From Candidatus Zixiibacteriota bacterium (lineage in GTDB: Bacteria > Zixibacteria > MSB-5A5 > DSPP01): 64,000 nt of DNA. The notes beneath the pieces are model-generated. The model was not told the DNA's origin. It saw only the letters and a program-made list of their open reading frames with translations, and did not search any database. Below are positions 24,842 to 33,006 of this stretch, one piece after another (position 1 is the stretch's first letter; every line of letters begins with the position of its first letter). The position numbers and the translations under genes are program-made. The stretch is from positions 5,098 to 69,097 of the forward strand of contig JAKEHY010000025.1 in the NCBI GenBank assembly GCA_022614805.1, read 5' to 3'.

Positions 24842-25702
24842 ATGCCAAAGCGCAAAGCGATTTTGAGTTTGGCCTGCGGAGTCAGCTTCCTCGTTCTGAC
24901 CGAACTCGCCTTCCCCCAGTCCATCTGGATTGACAAAAGCGTGGACAAAGCCATCTGGCTGGAGATACAAAAGCCGGACTTTTCAAAAGAGTTTGACCCG
25001 TTTGTTAATTCCACATTTTCCACTTCCGCCATCTTTCTATCGGCCCGCTGGCGGCTGACGAGTTCGGTGCTTTTGCGAGCGGAAATTCCGTTTGTCAGTG
25101 CAGACGTTGGAGACCGACGCCGCATTGGCGAAACCGCCGACACAATTTACGATGTGGGAAGCTCCGAAAACCAGTTCGGAAATCCGCTTGTGGGAATAGA
25201 GGTGGGCGGCCCGGACGCTCCCACGGCCGGGGAAATCGGGGTTCGAATCCCGATTGTGGACGACGAGCATTCTTTCTCTTCGCTAATCGGCACCTACACC
25301 GACTTCGACCGCTTCGAGGCCTTTGTGCCGAAGGTGGTCGTCCTCACCGCTATGGCCAAAATCCAGTATAAGGGGCCGACGGGACTGTTGCTGCGGCTCC
25401 GAGTCGGTCCGGCATTTTTCATCCCCATCGAACGCGCCCCGGAGCATGAACTCTTCGGCGATTACAGCCTCCAGGCGGGGTACCAGTTTGACCGCGTTAC
25501 TTTATTGGGCGGCTTTAGCGGCCGCGGTTTGCTCTCCGAATCAAACGTGGGCAACCGCTTTGTCGACCAATTCGGGTTGGCCGCCGGCTACAGAGCCGGA
25601 AACTTCATCCCCGGCGTTCACTTACGCTTCCCGCTGGACGTGGAATTGAACGATTTTGTGGATTTCGTTTTTGGCGTCAACGTCGGCTACCGCCTGCCGT
25701 AG
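24842..25702 (+). CDS. Outer-membrane beta-barrel protein, paralog 1
   Basis: The 286-residue product has a signal peptide (MPKRKAILSLACGVSFLVLTELAFP) and then a conserved plug-like start QSIWIDKSVDKAIWLE, also found in the next gene. The rest is a series of amphipathic strands ending in an aromatic-rich final strand (FVFGVNVGYRLP). GGGAGG precedes ATG 24842. No known porin family is recognised. The two barrels follow each other in the same direction and arose by duplication. Confidence 0.7.
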   Translation: MPKRKAILSLACGVSFLVLTELAFPQSIWIDKSVDKAIWLEIQKPDFSKEFDPFVNSTFSTSAIFLSARWRLTSSVLLRAEIPFVSADVGDRRRIGETADTIYDVGSSENQFGNPLVGIEVGGPDAPTAGEIGVRIPIVDDEHSFSSLIGTYTDFDRFEAFVPKVVVLTAMAKIQYKGPTGLLLRLRVGPAFFIPIERAPEHELFGDYSLQAGYQFDRVTLLGGFSGRGLLSESNVGNRFVDQFGLAAGYRAGNFIPGVHLRFPLDVELNDFVDFVFGVNVGYRLP

Positions 25703-25775
25703 TCTATACGCTGGCGCTAATGGAAATTAGGATGGTTGCGTATATTAAAGCAGAGTGGCAGAAAAGAAGATAAAT

Positions 25776-26810
25776 ATGGCAGGACGCCAAAATTACCCCC
25801 GGCGGGCGCTTCTTTTGTGGCTTGTTTTTATCTTTTTGACCCAAACCGCGCTCGCCCAGTCCATCTGGATGGACAAAAGCGTGGACAAAGTTATTTGGCT
25901 GGAGGTGCAAAAGCCGGACTATACGAAGGAGTATCTCGGCGAGGATTTCTACGACTCCAGGCAAACAACCCTGGCCACCTCGGTTCTTTTTCTCTCCGGC
26001 CAGTGGCGGGTTTCTAAGCCGTTCGCTTTTCGGGCGGAAATTCCCTTCGCAAGCTGGGGCTATAAGGACTACTCCAGGGTATTTTTCATCACAACTTACG
26101 ACTACCCCACCGGCACCCTCGACACCCTCCACTTTTCAGGTTTTTCCGAAACCGGATTCGGCAACCCCTTGGCCGCCGTGCAACTGGGGGGCGGGACCTT
26201 TCCCCTCCTCGGTGAAATAGGCGTCCGCTTTCCGCTTGCCCGAACCGAGCCGGCGGCACGCCTTGCGGAAACAAAACTCGGCGGCAGCTATTCCAATCAA
26301 GCTTTGACCGCCAGCCGCACCATCGACTACGACCGCTTGGAGGCCTTTTTGGAGGATTTTTGGTCGTTTACCGCAGCCGCCGAATATCAATTCAGCGGAC
26401 CCTCCGGGGCCATCCTGCGCCTGCGGGCCGCCCCGGTTTGGACCGTATCGCTAAATGAACGCGCCAGGTACGAAATGCTCAATAATCCTTTCGATAATGA
26501 AGTCTATGCCGACTACAGCTTTCAAGTGGGATACCAATCAACGCGGCTTCTCTTGCTCACCGGGGTGACCAGCCGCTCGCTTTTGACTGCGGGCGAAAAT
26601 GACCTCGGCGAAAAAACCATCAGCCACTGGGGCTTTGCCGCCAGCTACTCCATCGGCCATTTCATCCCCGGTTTTCACTTTCGCCTGCCGCTGGATGAAC
26701 AGTTGAGCCGGGATTTGGACTTCGTTTTCGGGTTTCACGTCGGCTACGCCTTGCCCGGCTTTTCAAAAATCCTGCAACGGAAGCCGAAAGAACCGGAACT
26801 GGACGTGTAG
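25776..26810 (+). CDS. Outer-membrane beta-barrel protein, paralog 2
   Basis: The product (344 residues from ATG 25776; a GTG at 25755 would add seven) shares with its upstream neighbour the signal region and the motif QSIWMDKSVDKVIWLEVQKPD, the strand AEIPF, the FGNPL loop and the final FVFGFHVGYALPGF. It has an extra loop of about 40 residues around DYPTGTLDTLHFSGFS. The stop codon TAG is supplied by the GTAG foot of a REP, so a repeat insertion has set the C-terminus (EPELDV). Function unknown. Confidence 0.7.
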   Translation: MAGRQNYPRRALLLWLVFIFLTQTALAQSIWMDKSVDKVIWLEVQKPDYTKEYLGEDFYDSRQTTLATSVLFLSGQWRVSKPFAFRAEIPFASWGYKDYSRVFFITTYDYPTGTLDTLHFSGFSETGFGNPLAAVQLGGGTFPLLGEIGVRFPLARTEPAARLAETKLGGSYSNQALTASRTIDYDRLEAFLEDFWSFTAAAEYQFSGPSGAILRLRAAPVWTVSLNERARYEMLNNPFDNEVYADYSFQVGYQSTRLLLLTGVTSRSLLTAGENDLGEKTISHWGFAASYSIGHFIPGFHFRLPLDEQLSRDLDFVFGFHVGYALPGFSKILQRKPKEPELDV

Positions 26811-26828
26811 CCGACACTTTAGTGTTGG
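26807..26828 (+). repeat. REP unit overlapping a stop codon
   Basis: GTAG then CCGACACTTTAGTGTTGG (one G-T pair in the stem). The TAG of the foot is the stop codon of the barrel gene. Confidence 0.8.
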
Positions 26829-26928
26829 GGATTCTCCTTTCATTTGTTGTATCTTACGGCCTGTGGCCGCCAAGGTTGCGGGAATGATAGGCAAAGCAAT
26901 CCACGAAAGCAACCACCAAGAATTCGCC

Positions 26929-26950
26929 GTAGCCGGCACTTTAGTGCCGG
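26929..26950 (+). repeat. REP unit with GGCAC stem
   Basis: GTAG then CCGGCACTTTAGTGCCGG, 14 bases before the start of the next gene. Confidence 0.85.
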
Positions 26951-26963
26951 GATTTTCCACTAC

Positions 26964-27554
26964 ATGAGTATGGGAAAAAAAGAAGGTAAGCTTTTCTTAA
27001 GAAGAAAAACAAAATTCAAGTCAAAAAAACAACCCATACAATTCCAATTAGACCAGCTCCCAAATACCCCAAAGGCTTGGATAATTAGCAAGAAAGTTGT
27101 TGCAATAGTCACTTTTTTAATAACATTGACGGGAATTTTTGTTGTTTGGCCAAGGCTTTCCGTTTATCCCGGCGAAGCGTTAGACCCTTTCCAGCCATTT
27201 GAGACTCCATTTATTATTAAAAATGATGGATATTTGCCACTTTTCGATATTGATTACTCTATTCGAGCAGAAAAAGTAAAAGACATGAACAATAATAGCA
27301 TTATTAATTCTACTTTCACGGGCCTGTCCATAAAAATACCTAAAATAAGTGCGAATACAAGTTCTGCTATTTCTATACCTATCCATCAAATTGTCGTTTT
27401 CCCAGCAAAAAATATAACTTATGTGGAGCTCTATTTTTACATCACCTATAAGCTATCCATTATACCGATTACTTTCAAAGAGGCCAGAAGATTTAAAACT
27501 GACAGGAAATCGGACGGGAGCTTCGTTTGGAATGAGTATTACAGCAAAGAATAA
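26964..27554 (+). CDS. Single-span membrane protein of foreign composition
   Basis: The 196-residue product (ATG 26964) has a basic N-terminus (KLFLRRKTKFKSKKQ), one membrane span at about residues 41-60 (KVVAIVTFLITLTGIFVVW), and an external beta-rich domain (SVYPGEALDPFQPFETPFIIKNDG by segments, with NITYVELYFYITYKL near the end). Its DNA is strikingly AT-rich against the GC-rich neighbours, so it was probably acquired recently. I recall similar hypothetical proteins in many phyla but no function. Confidence 0.65.
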   Translation: MSMGKKEGKLFLRRKTKFKSKKQPIQFQLDQLPNTPKAWIISKKVVAIVTFLITLTGIFVVWPRLSVYPGEALDPFQPFETPFIIKNDGYLPLFDIDYSIRAEKVKDMNNNSIINSTFTGLSIKIPKISANTSSAISIPIHQIVVFPAKNITYVELYFYITYKLSIIPITFKEARRFKTDRKSDGSFVWNEYYSKE

Positions 27555-27575
27555 AGCAGGGAGGTTCGAAAGACA

Positions 27576-28055
27576 ATGACGCCCCTCCTCAAAACCCTCA
27601 TCTTCCTCCTCCTCGTCCCGGTCACCGGCGTCATTTTGATTCCCCGCTGGATTCTGCTCTCCGGCTGGAACCGCACCTTTGAAATCGGAAATTGGAACCT
27701 TCTTGGCGCTCCTCTCATCGCTCTCGGCGCCGCCGGTCTTCTGTGGTGCTTCTGGGACTTCGCCACCTTTGGCAAAGGCACCCCCGCCCCCATCGACCCT
27801 CCAAAAGTTTTCGTCTCCCGCGGCCTCTACCGCTGGGTGCGCAACCCAATGTACGTCGGCATTGCTTTGATACTATCCGGCGAAGCCCTCTTCTTTGAAT
27901 CCTGGTCCCTCTTCGGCCTCGCCGCCTTCGTCTGGTTCGCCCAGCATTTGTTCGTCCTGCTCTACGAAGAACCGGTTTTGAAACAAAAATTCGGCGCGGA
28001 ATACGAAGCGTATCTGAAAACCGTCCCCCGCTGGCTCCCAAAACGCCCCAAATAA
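27576..28055 (+). CDS. Isoprenylcysteine carboxyl methyltransferase-like membrane protein
   Basis: The 159-residue product has four hydrophobic segments and the family signature GLYRWVRNPMYVGIALILSGEAL followed by EEPVLKQKFGAEYEAYLKTVPRWLP, which binds S-adenosylmethionine in ICMT/PEMT-type enzymes. In bacteria these usually methylate small or lipid substrates. The ATG at 27576 is the only reasonable start. It ends 15 bases before a C-rich palindrome and is read in the same direction as the FkbM gene. Confidence 0.8.
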   Translation: MTPLLKTLIFLLLVPVTGVILIPRWILLSGWNRTFEIGNWNLLGAPLIALGAAGLLWCFWDFATFGKGTPAPIDPPKVFVSRGLYRWVRNPMYVGIALILSGEALFFESWSLFGLAAFVWFAQHLFVLLYEEPVLKQKFGAEYEAYLKTVPRWLPKRPK

Positions 28056-28070
28056 TTGACCGTCTTTTTT

Positions 28071-28117
28071 GTCCCCCTTGCCAAGGGGGACGAGGCCGCA
28101 GGCCGGAGGGGGTGTCT
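28071..28117. repeat. C-rich palindrome of a second repeat family
   Basis: GTCCCCCTTGCCAAGGGGGAC, then GAGGCCGCAGGCCGGAGGGGGTGTC. The same arrangement occurs at 32800-32852, and in reverse near 62970-63050. Confidence 0.75.
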
Positions 28118-28187
28118 TTTCGAATTCCCGCTTGACGGCCGCCGCCGGGCCTTCGTTATTGGCCGGGGCGGCGGCAAGAGCTCGATT

Positions 28188-29057
28188 ATGAACTTGGAGC
28201 GCACGATTTCCTCTCTCTTGGGAAAAACCCTCCGGCTGATTACCGGACGGGGGCTTGGAAAAATCCCCTTTCTGCGCCGGGCGTATGGCTGGGCCGCATC
28301 CGGCCTTCATCCGGCGGTGGAACTGGATGGAATGAAACTCTACCTCCATCCGCAGGATTTGGAACTCTCCAAAAAACTGCTCACCGACAAAACCTGGGAG
28401 CCGTTTGAAACCGGAATATTGGCCGGGCAGGTCAAAAAAGGGGACGTGGTCTTGGACGTGGGGGCCAACGTCGGCTACTACACTCTCCTTTTTTCCCGGT
28501 GGGTCGGCGAAACGGGAAAAGTCTATGCCTTTGAGCCAGACCCGGACAATTTCGCCCTGCTGCAAAAAAACGTGCGGGCGAACCGGCGGCAAAACGTGAC
28601 TTTGGTGCAAAAGGGGGTCTCCAACCGGACTGGAAAACTGAAACTCTACCTTTCCGGCCGGAACAAGGCGGGGCATCGCATTTACGCTACCGGCGAAGCC
28701 CGTCCGTCGCTGGAAATCGAATCGGTCCGTCTCGATGATTTTTTCCGGGACTACGAAGGCAAAATCGACTTCATCAAGATGGATATCGAAGGGGCGGAAG
28801 CGCTGGCGCTGGAGGGAATGGCGGAGTTGCTCGCCAAAAACGGGACGTTGAAGCTGGCGACGGAATTTTGGCCCTCTGCGCTCAAAGCCGCCGGCACAGA
28901 CCCCGGCAAATATCTAAGCTCGCTGGTGGAAGCCGGGTTTGTGCTCCTCGAAATCGATGAACAAAAAGAGCAGGCTTTGCCGGCGGACGTCCCCGCTCTG
29001 CTGAAAAGAACCGACCCGCCCACTAACCTCCTAGCCCTGCGGGAATACAATCCTTGA
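28188..29057 (+). CDS. FkbM-family SAM-dependent methyltransferase, paralog 1
   Basis: The 289-residue product has the Rossmann SAM site VVLDVGANVGYYTLLF (about 90-105), FEPDPDNFALLQKNV, and the FkbM signature DFIKMDIEGAEALALEGM. FkbM enzymes O-methylate sugars or polyketides; here, with glycosyltransferases nearby, methylation of surface glycans is likely. I chose ATG 28188 (MNLERTISSLL) because the frame upstream only reads a repeat. It is about 55 % identical by eye to the product of 34917-35774, including the N-terminal helical region. Confidence 0.8.
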   Translation: MNLERTISSLLGKTLRLITGRGLGKIPFLRRAYGWAASGLHPAVELDGMKLYLHPQDLELSKKLLTDKTWEPFETGILAGQVKKGDVVLDVGANVGYYTLLFSRWVGETGKVYAFEPDPDNFALLQKNVRANRRQNVTLVQKGVSNRTGKLKLYLSGRNKAGHRIYATGEARPSLEIESVRLDDFFRDYEGKIDFIKMDIEGAEALALEGMAELLAKNGTLKLATEFWPSALKAAGTDPGKYLSSLVEAGFVLLEIDEQKEQALPADVPALLKRTDPPTNLLALREYNP

Positions 29058-29117
29058 GCGGCGCCTGTCCCCCCTGGCTCCCCAAACCCCCCAAGTAATT
29101 CATCTGAACTATATTTG

Positions 29118-29185
29118 GTAGCCGACACTTTAGTGTCGGATCTGTTTTCCCCCTTCCCGCTTGGGAAGGGGGTCAAGGGGTTAGG
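29118..29185. repeat. REP unit followed by a C-rich palindrome
   Basis: 29118-29139 is GTAG then CCGACACTTTAGTGTCGG. 29149-29185 is CCCCCTTCCCGC/TTGGGAAGGGGG followed by GGGGTTAGG, a third repeat type that also occurs near 46370, 51490 and 53460. Confidence 0.8.
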
Positions 29186-29289
29186 TTTGCCTTTCAATCG
29201 TCAATTTTCCAATTTCCGCTTGACGGCCGCCGACTGTCAATCTTACTTGTCCGCCGAACGGGGAGGCTTCCCCCATTAGGAGGATGCAC

Positions 29290-30015
29290 GTGACGAACCA
29301 TGCCGCCGAAACGTCGCCGCGCAAGTATGCCAAAATCGCCGGGCTCCTGTACATCGTTGTCATAGTAGCCGGCGCCTTCGCCCAGTTTTTTGTTCGCTCC
29401 AAACTCATCGTGCCGGGCGATGCCGCGGCAACCGCCGGTAACATTATGGCCTCCGAGTGGCTGTTCCGGTTCAGCATTGTGAGCGACCTAATCGCAGCCG
29501 TCTGTTATTTTCTGTTGGCTCTCGCCTTATACGTGTTGCTCAAACCGGTCAATAAAAACCTCGCTTTGCTTTTTGTGTTCTTGGTTTCAATCAGCACCGC
29601 CATATTCTGCCTCAATTTCTTGAACCAGTTTGCCGCCCTCCTGCTTTTGGGCGGCGCGGGCTACTTGAGCGTATTCGACCGGAACGAGCTGCAGGCGCTG
29701 GTGCTGTTCTTTCTTGATATGCACGGTCATGGATATGTCATCGCCAATATATTTTTTGGCGGTTGGCTCTTTCCCCTCGGTTATTTGGTTTTCAAGTCGG
29801 GTTTCTTTCCCAAAACCCTGGGCGTTTTGTTGATGCTTGCTGCTTTTGGCTATCTGATACCTTTTTTTACGACTTTTCTTCTCCCGAACTACGAGGTGAT
29901 GGCATACCCGGGTCTCATAGTTGCCGTTATTGCGGAGGTGTCATTTTGCCTGTGGCTTTTGATTAAGGGGGTAAACGTGGAGCAGTGGCAAAAACGCGCC
30001 CTTGAATCGGCCTGA
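29290..30015 (+). CDS. DUF4386-type integral membrane protein
   Basis: The product (241 residues) has six to seven membrane helices and the usual start of DUF4386 proteins (SPRKYAKIAGLLYIVVIVAGAFAQFFVRSKLIVPGDAAATA by parts; AGLLYIV, RSKLIVPGD). Function of the family is unknown. AGGAGG lies directly before ATG 29284, which gives no spacing, so GTG 29290 six bases after it is the more likely start. It lies with two other small membrane proteins. Confidence 0.75.
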   Translation: MTNHAAETSPRKYAKIAGLLYIVVIVAGAFAQFFVRSKLIVPGDAAATAGNIMASEWLFRFSIVSDLIAAVCYFLLALALYVLLKPVNKNLALLFVFLVSISTAIFCLNFLNQFAALLLLGGAGYLSVFDRNELQALVLFFLDMHGHGYVIANIFFGGWLFPLGYLVFKSGFFPKTLGVLLMLAAFGYLIPFFTTFLLPNYEVMAYPGLIVAVIAEVSFCLWLLIKGVNVEQWQKRALESA

Positions 30016-30109
30016 ATCTAACTCATATCGTAGTTGTTGCGGAAAAATGAATACGGTCTGAAAGAAATTGATTGATAGTCATTCGAATTTTTAATGGAAA
30101 GGGAAAAAA

Positions 30110-30538
30110 ATGAATGCAAACAAAACAACCGCAGGATATCCGGTGGATGTGAGGATAATCCTTTCGGCCTTATGGGCCGCTCGAATGTTGAGCGGTTTAC
30201 AGGGGGATTCGACGCGCTTGCATGATCCGGCGGCGCTGAAGGAACTGGTGGCAGGAACCACGGCTGTACCGGTAACCGATGAATTATTGTTGGCAATGTC
30301 AATAATATTTGCGGTTCCGATTTTTATGAGTTTCCTCTCCCTGACGTTGAAGGATAAGGCGAATCGCCGGGCAAACCGCGCTATAGGCATGTTCTTTGTT
30401 GTGTTTGATCTCGCTTTTTTGGGCTTGGTTCTGTTCCAAGGGTCGTTTTCCTATGAGACATTTTGGTCATTTGTATATCCTGTGTTTCCTGCACTGATTG
30501 TCTGGTATGCCTGGAAGTGGCCCCAACAGGAAGCATGA
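30110..30538 (+). CDS. Small integral membrane protein (DUF6326-like)
   Basis: The 142-residue product has four hydrophobic segments (about 12-30, 60-80, 95-112, 118-135), with VDVRIILSALWAARMLSGLQGDSTRL near the N-terminus. It looks like the small four-helix proteins grouped as DUF6326; function unknown. GGAAAGGG lies before ATG 30110. Base composition is lower in GC than the surroundings, as in the gene before it. Confidence 0.6.
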   Translation: MNANKTTAGYPVDVRIILSALWAARMLSGLQGDSTRLHDPAALKELVAGTTAVPVTDELLLAMSIIFAVPIFMSFLSLTLKDKANRRANRAIGMFFVVFDLAFLGLVLFQGSFSYETFWSFVYPVFPALIVWYAWKWPQQEA

Positions 30539-30721
30539 GCCGCTTCCATTTTTTTAAACCACTCAGAGAAAACATGGTAATAGCTTTGGGGCATAATAAC
30601 TAAACCTGACGAAATTTCCTTTTTCAAATTTCATCTTGACGCCCGCCGCCGGGCTTCCGTTATTGAGCGGTGTAACCTAACTCGGTGAGGAGCGGGGAAG
30701 AACTCCCGGCGCAGCAAAAAA

Positions 30722-31183
30722 ATGAACCCGGTTCAAGAAATAAAGGGAAAAAAACTTCGGCCGCCCCGGGTCTATCTTTCCGAGGAGGACGTGGAGGAGG
30801 CCAAAATCATCCTGAAGCGCAACGGCCCGGCTTTCTACGAGGAAATTTTGCGCTTTCTGTCCCATCCCCTGGCGGCGCGCCGGGCGCGATTGGTGGCCGG
30901 AACGCGCTTTGTGGAATTTTCCCGCGAATTTCTGGCCGCTCTTCAACCTCTTGCCTTTATCGCGGCCTTCTTCCTCTTGACCAAAGCCTTTGACTTGGCC
31001 AACCCGTTGAGCTGGGTGGTGCTTTTGGTTTTGGTCTGGCCCTTTTTTAAAGGAAAAACGGAAAAAGAAATCAACTACGAGATTTTCGCCCGACTAATTT
31101 GTCTGGATGAAAAAATCCGCCGGGGCGAATTGGAGGCTCCGGAGCTTCCGTTCGTCAAAACGTCGCCGTTCAGCGAAAACTGA
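30722..31183 (+). CDS. Membrane protein of unknown function
   Basis: The 153-residue product has a soluble N-terminal third (YLSEEDVEEAKIILKRNGPAFYEEIL), two close membrane spans at about 76-108 (LQPLAFIAAFFLLTKAFDL, PLSWVVLLVLVWPFF), and a charged C-terminal helix region. No family recognised. It stands alone upstream of a broken gene. Confidence 0.55.
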   Translation: MNPVQEIKGKKLRPPRVYLSEEDVEEAKIILKRNGPAFYEEILRFLSHPLAARRARLVAGTRFVEFSREFLAALQPLAFIAAFFLLTKAFDLANPLSWVVLLVLVWPFFKGKTEKEINYEIFARLICLDEKIRRGELEAPELPFVKTSPFSEN

Positions 31184-31195
31184 AACCTCTTTTTT

Positions 31196-31291
31196 CATTT
31201 TCCCTTCGGTATTGCCCTCGGCATCTACACGATTTGGCTTTTGACCCGCAAGGAAACGGCCGGGGTTTTTGCATCCAAGCCATCCCCTTAG
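31196..31291 (+). pseudogene. C-terminal remnant of a small membrane protein gene
   Basis: The frame reads HFPFGIALGIYTIWLLTRK and ends in a stop at 31289-31291. LPLGxxLGIYTxWxL is a common last-helix motif of small bacterial membrane proteins. There is no start or upstream part, so this is a gene end left by a deletion, right before a MITE-like insertion. Confidence 0.5.
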
Positions 31292-31297
31292 CTGCCG

Positions 31298-31577
31298 TCG
31301 GCGGGTTGGATATGTATTGTTTCCAGACATGGGTAACAAATGAAAAAACGCCCCTGGCATCTACAGAGCGTGACCGGTGGTAACCCAACCGGGTCCTAGC
31401 TTGGTCCAAACCGACTGGACAAGTTTTTACATGCGAAACAGATACCCAAAACCGCTTAGCCCCCGGCCTCCGCTGGGGGGATTCGTTTCCCAGGGGCAGA
31501 GGCCCCTGGGCTACCCTTTGGGTGGGCGCAAAAAAGTGTTACCCATGTCTGGGTACTGTACATCGGCGGGTTGGATA
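31298..31577. mobile_element. MITE-like element flanked by a 15-base direct repeat
   Basis: A 250-base element (31313-31562) has inverted ends: TGTATTGTTTCCAGACATGG... on the left (31313-31338) matches the reverse complement of the right end (31537-31562) at about 20 of 26 positions, including a perfect CCAGACATGGGTAACA. The direct repeat TCGGCGGGTTGGATA occurs immediately outside on both sides (31298-31312 and 31563-31577), as a target duplication would. It encodes no protein and contains a copy of a 66-base double hairpin (31448-31513). Confidence 0.6.
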
Positions 31578-31634
31578 CCTCTTGACAGACGCCCCGGCAT
31601 TGAATTATTTTCTTTTCAGCATGGAGGGATTCCG

Positions 31635-32705
31635 ATGAAGCAGGATGCTTCGGTAACGTCATCCCCAAGCGCCGCGCCGTACCGCGCTTTCCACTCCCGG
31701 TCCGAAGAGGCGCGCGAGCGCAAGGAGAAAATCCGGGAATTGCACAAAACCAAGCCCATCTACGCGGGCATTGCTCCGGTCTTTTTCGTCATCTGGGCCG
31801 CCTCGGCGTATTTTACCCTGCAGATGCCTAATGTCTGGCTCAAGCTTCCCGGCTATTTTCTTATCGGCGTGGTCCTGCACTCCCTCGGGATTCTGATGCA
31901 TGAGGGGCTGCACGGCAAGCTTTTCAAAAGCAAGAAGCCGAATCGCTGGGTCGGGTTTCTCTGCGGCGCCCCCGCCCTCGTGGGGATTTCCGCCTACAAA
32001 ACGGTGCATCTTTACCATCACCGCTTCGAGCGGGGAATCGAAGACCCGGATGAATTCGAAAATATCTCCCGCCGTCCTTTCGTTCTTAAACTGGTTCTCT
32101 TGGGCTGGTTTTTTGTGGGGGCCTATTTTTACATCTTCCACGTTCCCATAAACGGGCTGCGGCTCGGCAACCGGCTGGAAAGAAGAAGAATCATCGAAGA
32201 ATATCTCTTGATGATTGCCCTGATTTTCTTGGCCTTCCAAATCGTTCCCATTCAGATTTTGGCCCAGGTCTGGCTGATTCCGATTCTCTTCACCGCCCAG
32301 CTGGCCCAGGTGCGCGGGCTCGCGGAGCACGTTTTCACCGCCGGGGATGACCCCGTGCGCGCCACCCGCACGGTGCACTCAAACTTTCTGGTCCGCTTCT
32401 TTATGTGCAATATGAACTACCATCTCGAGCACCACCTCTATCCCGGCGTTCCTTGGTACAACTGCCGCCGCCTCCATTTTCTGCTTTTGGACGACATCAA
32501 AAAAGCGGGCGGCTCGGTCTACAACTCTTATCTCGTTTACCTCTGGGATATGGGTAAAGCCCTCTTTTCAAAAGTCACCAATCCGTATGCCGAAACCGGC
32601 CCCCCCGCCGGCTACTACACGCATTATATGCCGGTTTTGAGCGGCAGCGGAGCGCAACCCAACGGCGCCGCTTCGTCAAAGTCAACTCAAACGCCCGCCA
32701 AGTAA
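31635..32705 (+). CDS. Membrane fatty acid desaturase-like di-iron protein
   Basis: The 356-residue product has the three histidine boxes of membrane desaturases/hydroxylases: HEGLH (89-93), HLYHH (125-129) and HLEHH (263-267, in NYHLEHHLYPGVPWY), plus the extra His in GLAEHVF. Four membrane spans are visible. The enzymes use O2 and two irons to desaturate or hydroxylate acyl chains or carotenoids. ATG 31635 has GGAGGGA upstream. The last 30 residues (from GSGAQPNGA) are a low-complexity tail. Confidence 0.85.
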   Translation: MKQDASVTSSPSAAPYRAFHSRSEEARERKEKIRELHKTKPIYAGIAPVFFVIWAASAYFTLQMPNVWLKLPGYFLIGVVLHSLGILMHEGLHGKLFKSKKPNRWVGFLCGAPALVGISAYKTVHLYHHRFERGIEDPDEFENISRRPFVLKLVLLGWFFVGAYFYIFHVPINGLRLGNRLERRRIIEEYLLMIALIFLAFQIVPIQILAQVWLIPILFTAQLAQVRGLAEHVFTAGDDPVRATRTVHSNFLVRFFMCNMNYHLEHHLYPGVPWYNCRRLHFLLLDDIKKAGGSVYNSYLVYLWDMGKALFSKVTNPYAETGPPAGYYTHYMPVLSGSGAQPNGAASSKSTQTPAK

Positions 32706-32713
32706 GCTCGTGT

Positions 32714-32852
32714 CTTTTCCCTCCCCTTAAGGGGAGGGATTAAGGGTGGGGTCGCCTTTCAATCATCAATCGTCAATCATTCAGTCTTCAATCCCCGTCT
32801 TTTTTGTCCCCCTTGGCAAGGGGGACGAGGCCCGAAGGGCCGGAGGGGGTGT
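32714..32852. repeat. C-rich palindromes
   Basis: CCCTCCCCTTAAGGGGAGGG (about 32718-32737) with trailing ATTAAGGGTGGGGTC, then GTCCCCCTTGGCAAGGGGGAC at 32808-32828 with GAGGCCCGAAGGGCCGGAG after it. The remaining bases up to 33006 hold no recognisable gene. Confidence 0.75.
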
Positions 32853-33006
32853 CCTTGCAACCACAACGCCCGTTTTCCGCCATCTCCGGCAAAAATCCGC
32901 CAATGCTCGTTGCGGATGCCGCCGAACCCTCTTTCCATCCCTTTGTCCGCCAACACCGACGCACCGCATTTGCTTTTGGCATCAAACTTGATGAATATTC
33001 GGCCGT

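Noticed and set aside
28056-28187. N-terminal extension of the FkbM protein
   Set aside because: The extra codons translate a C-rich palindromic repeat and a non-conserved stretch; homology begins at the ATG at 28188.
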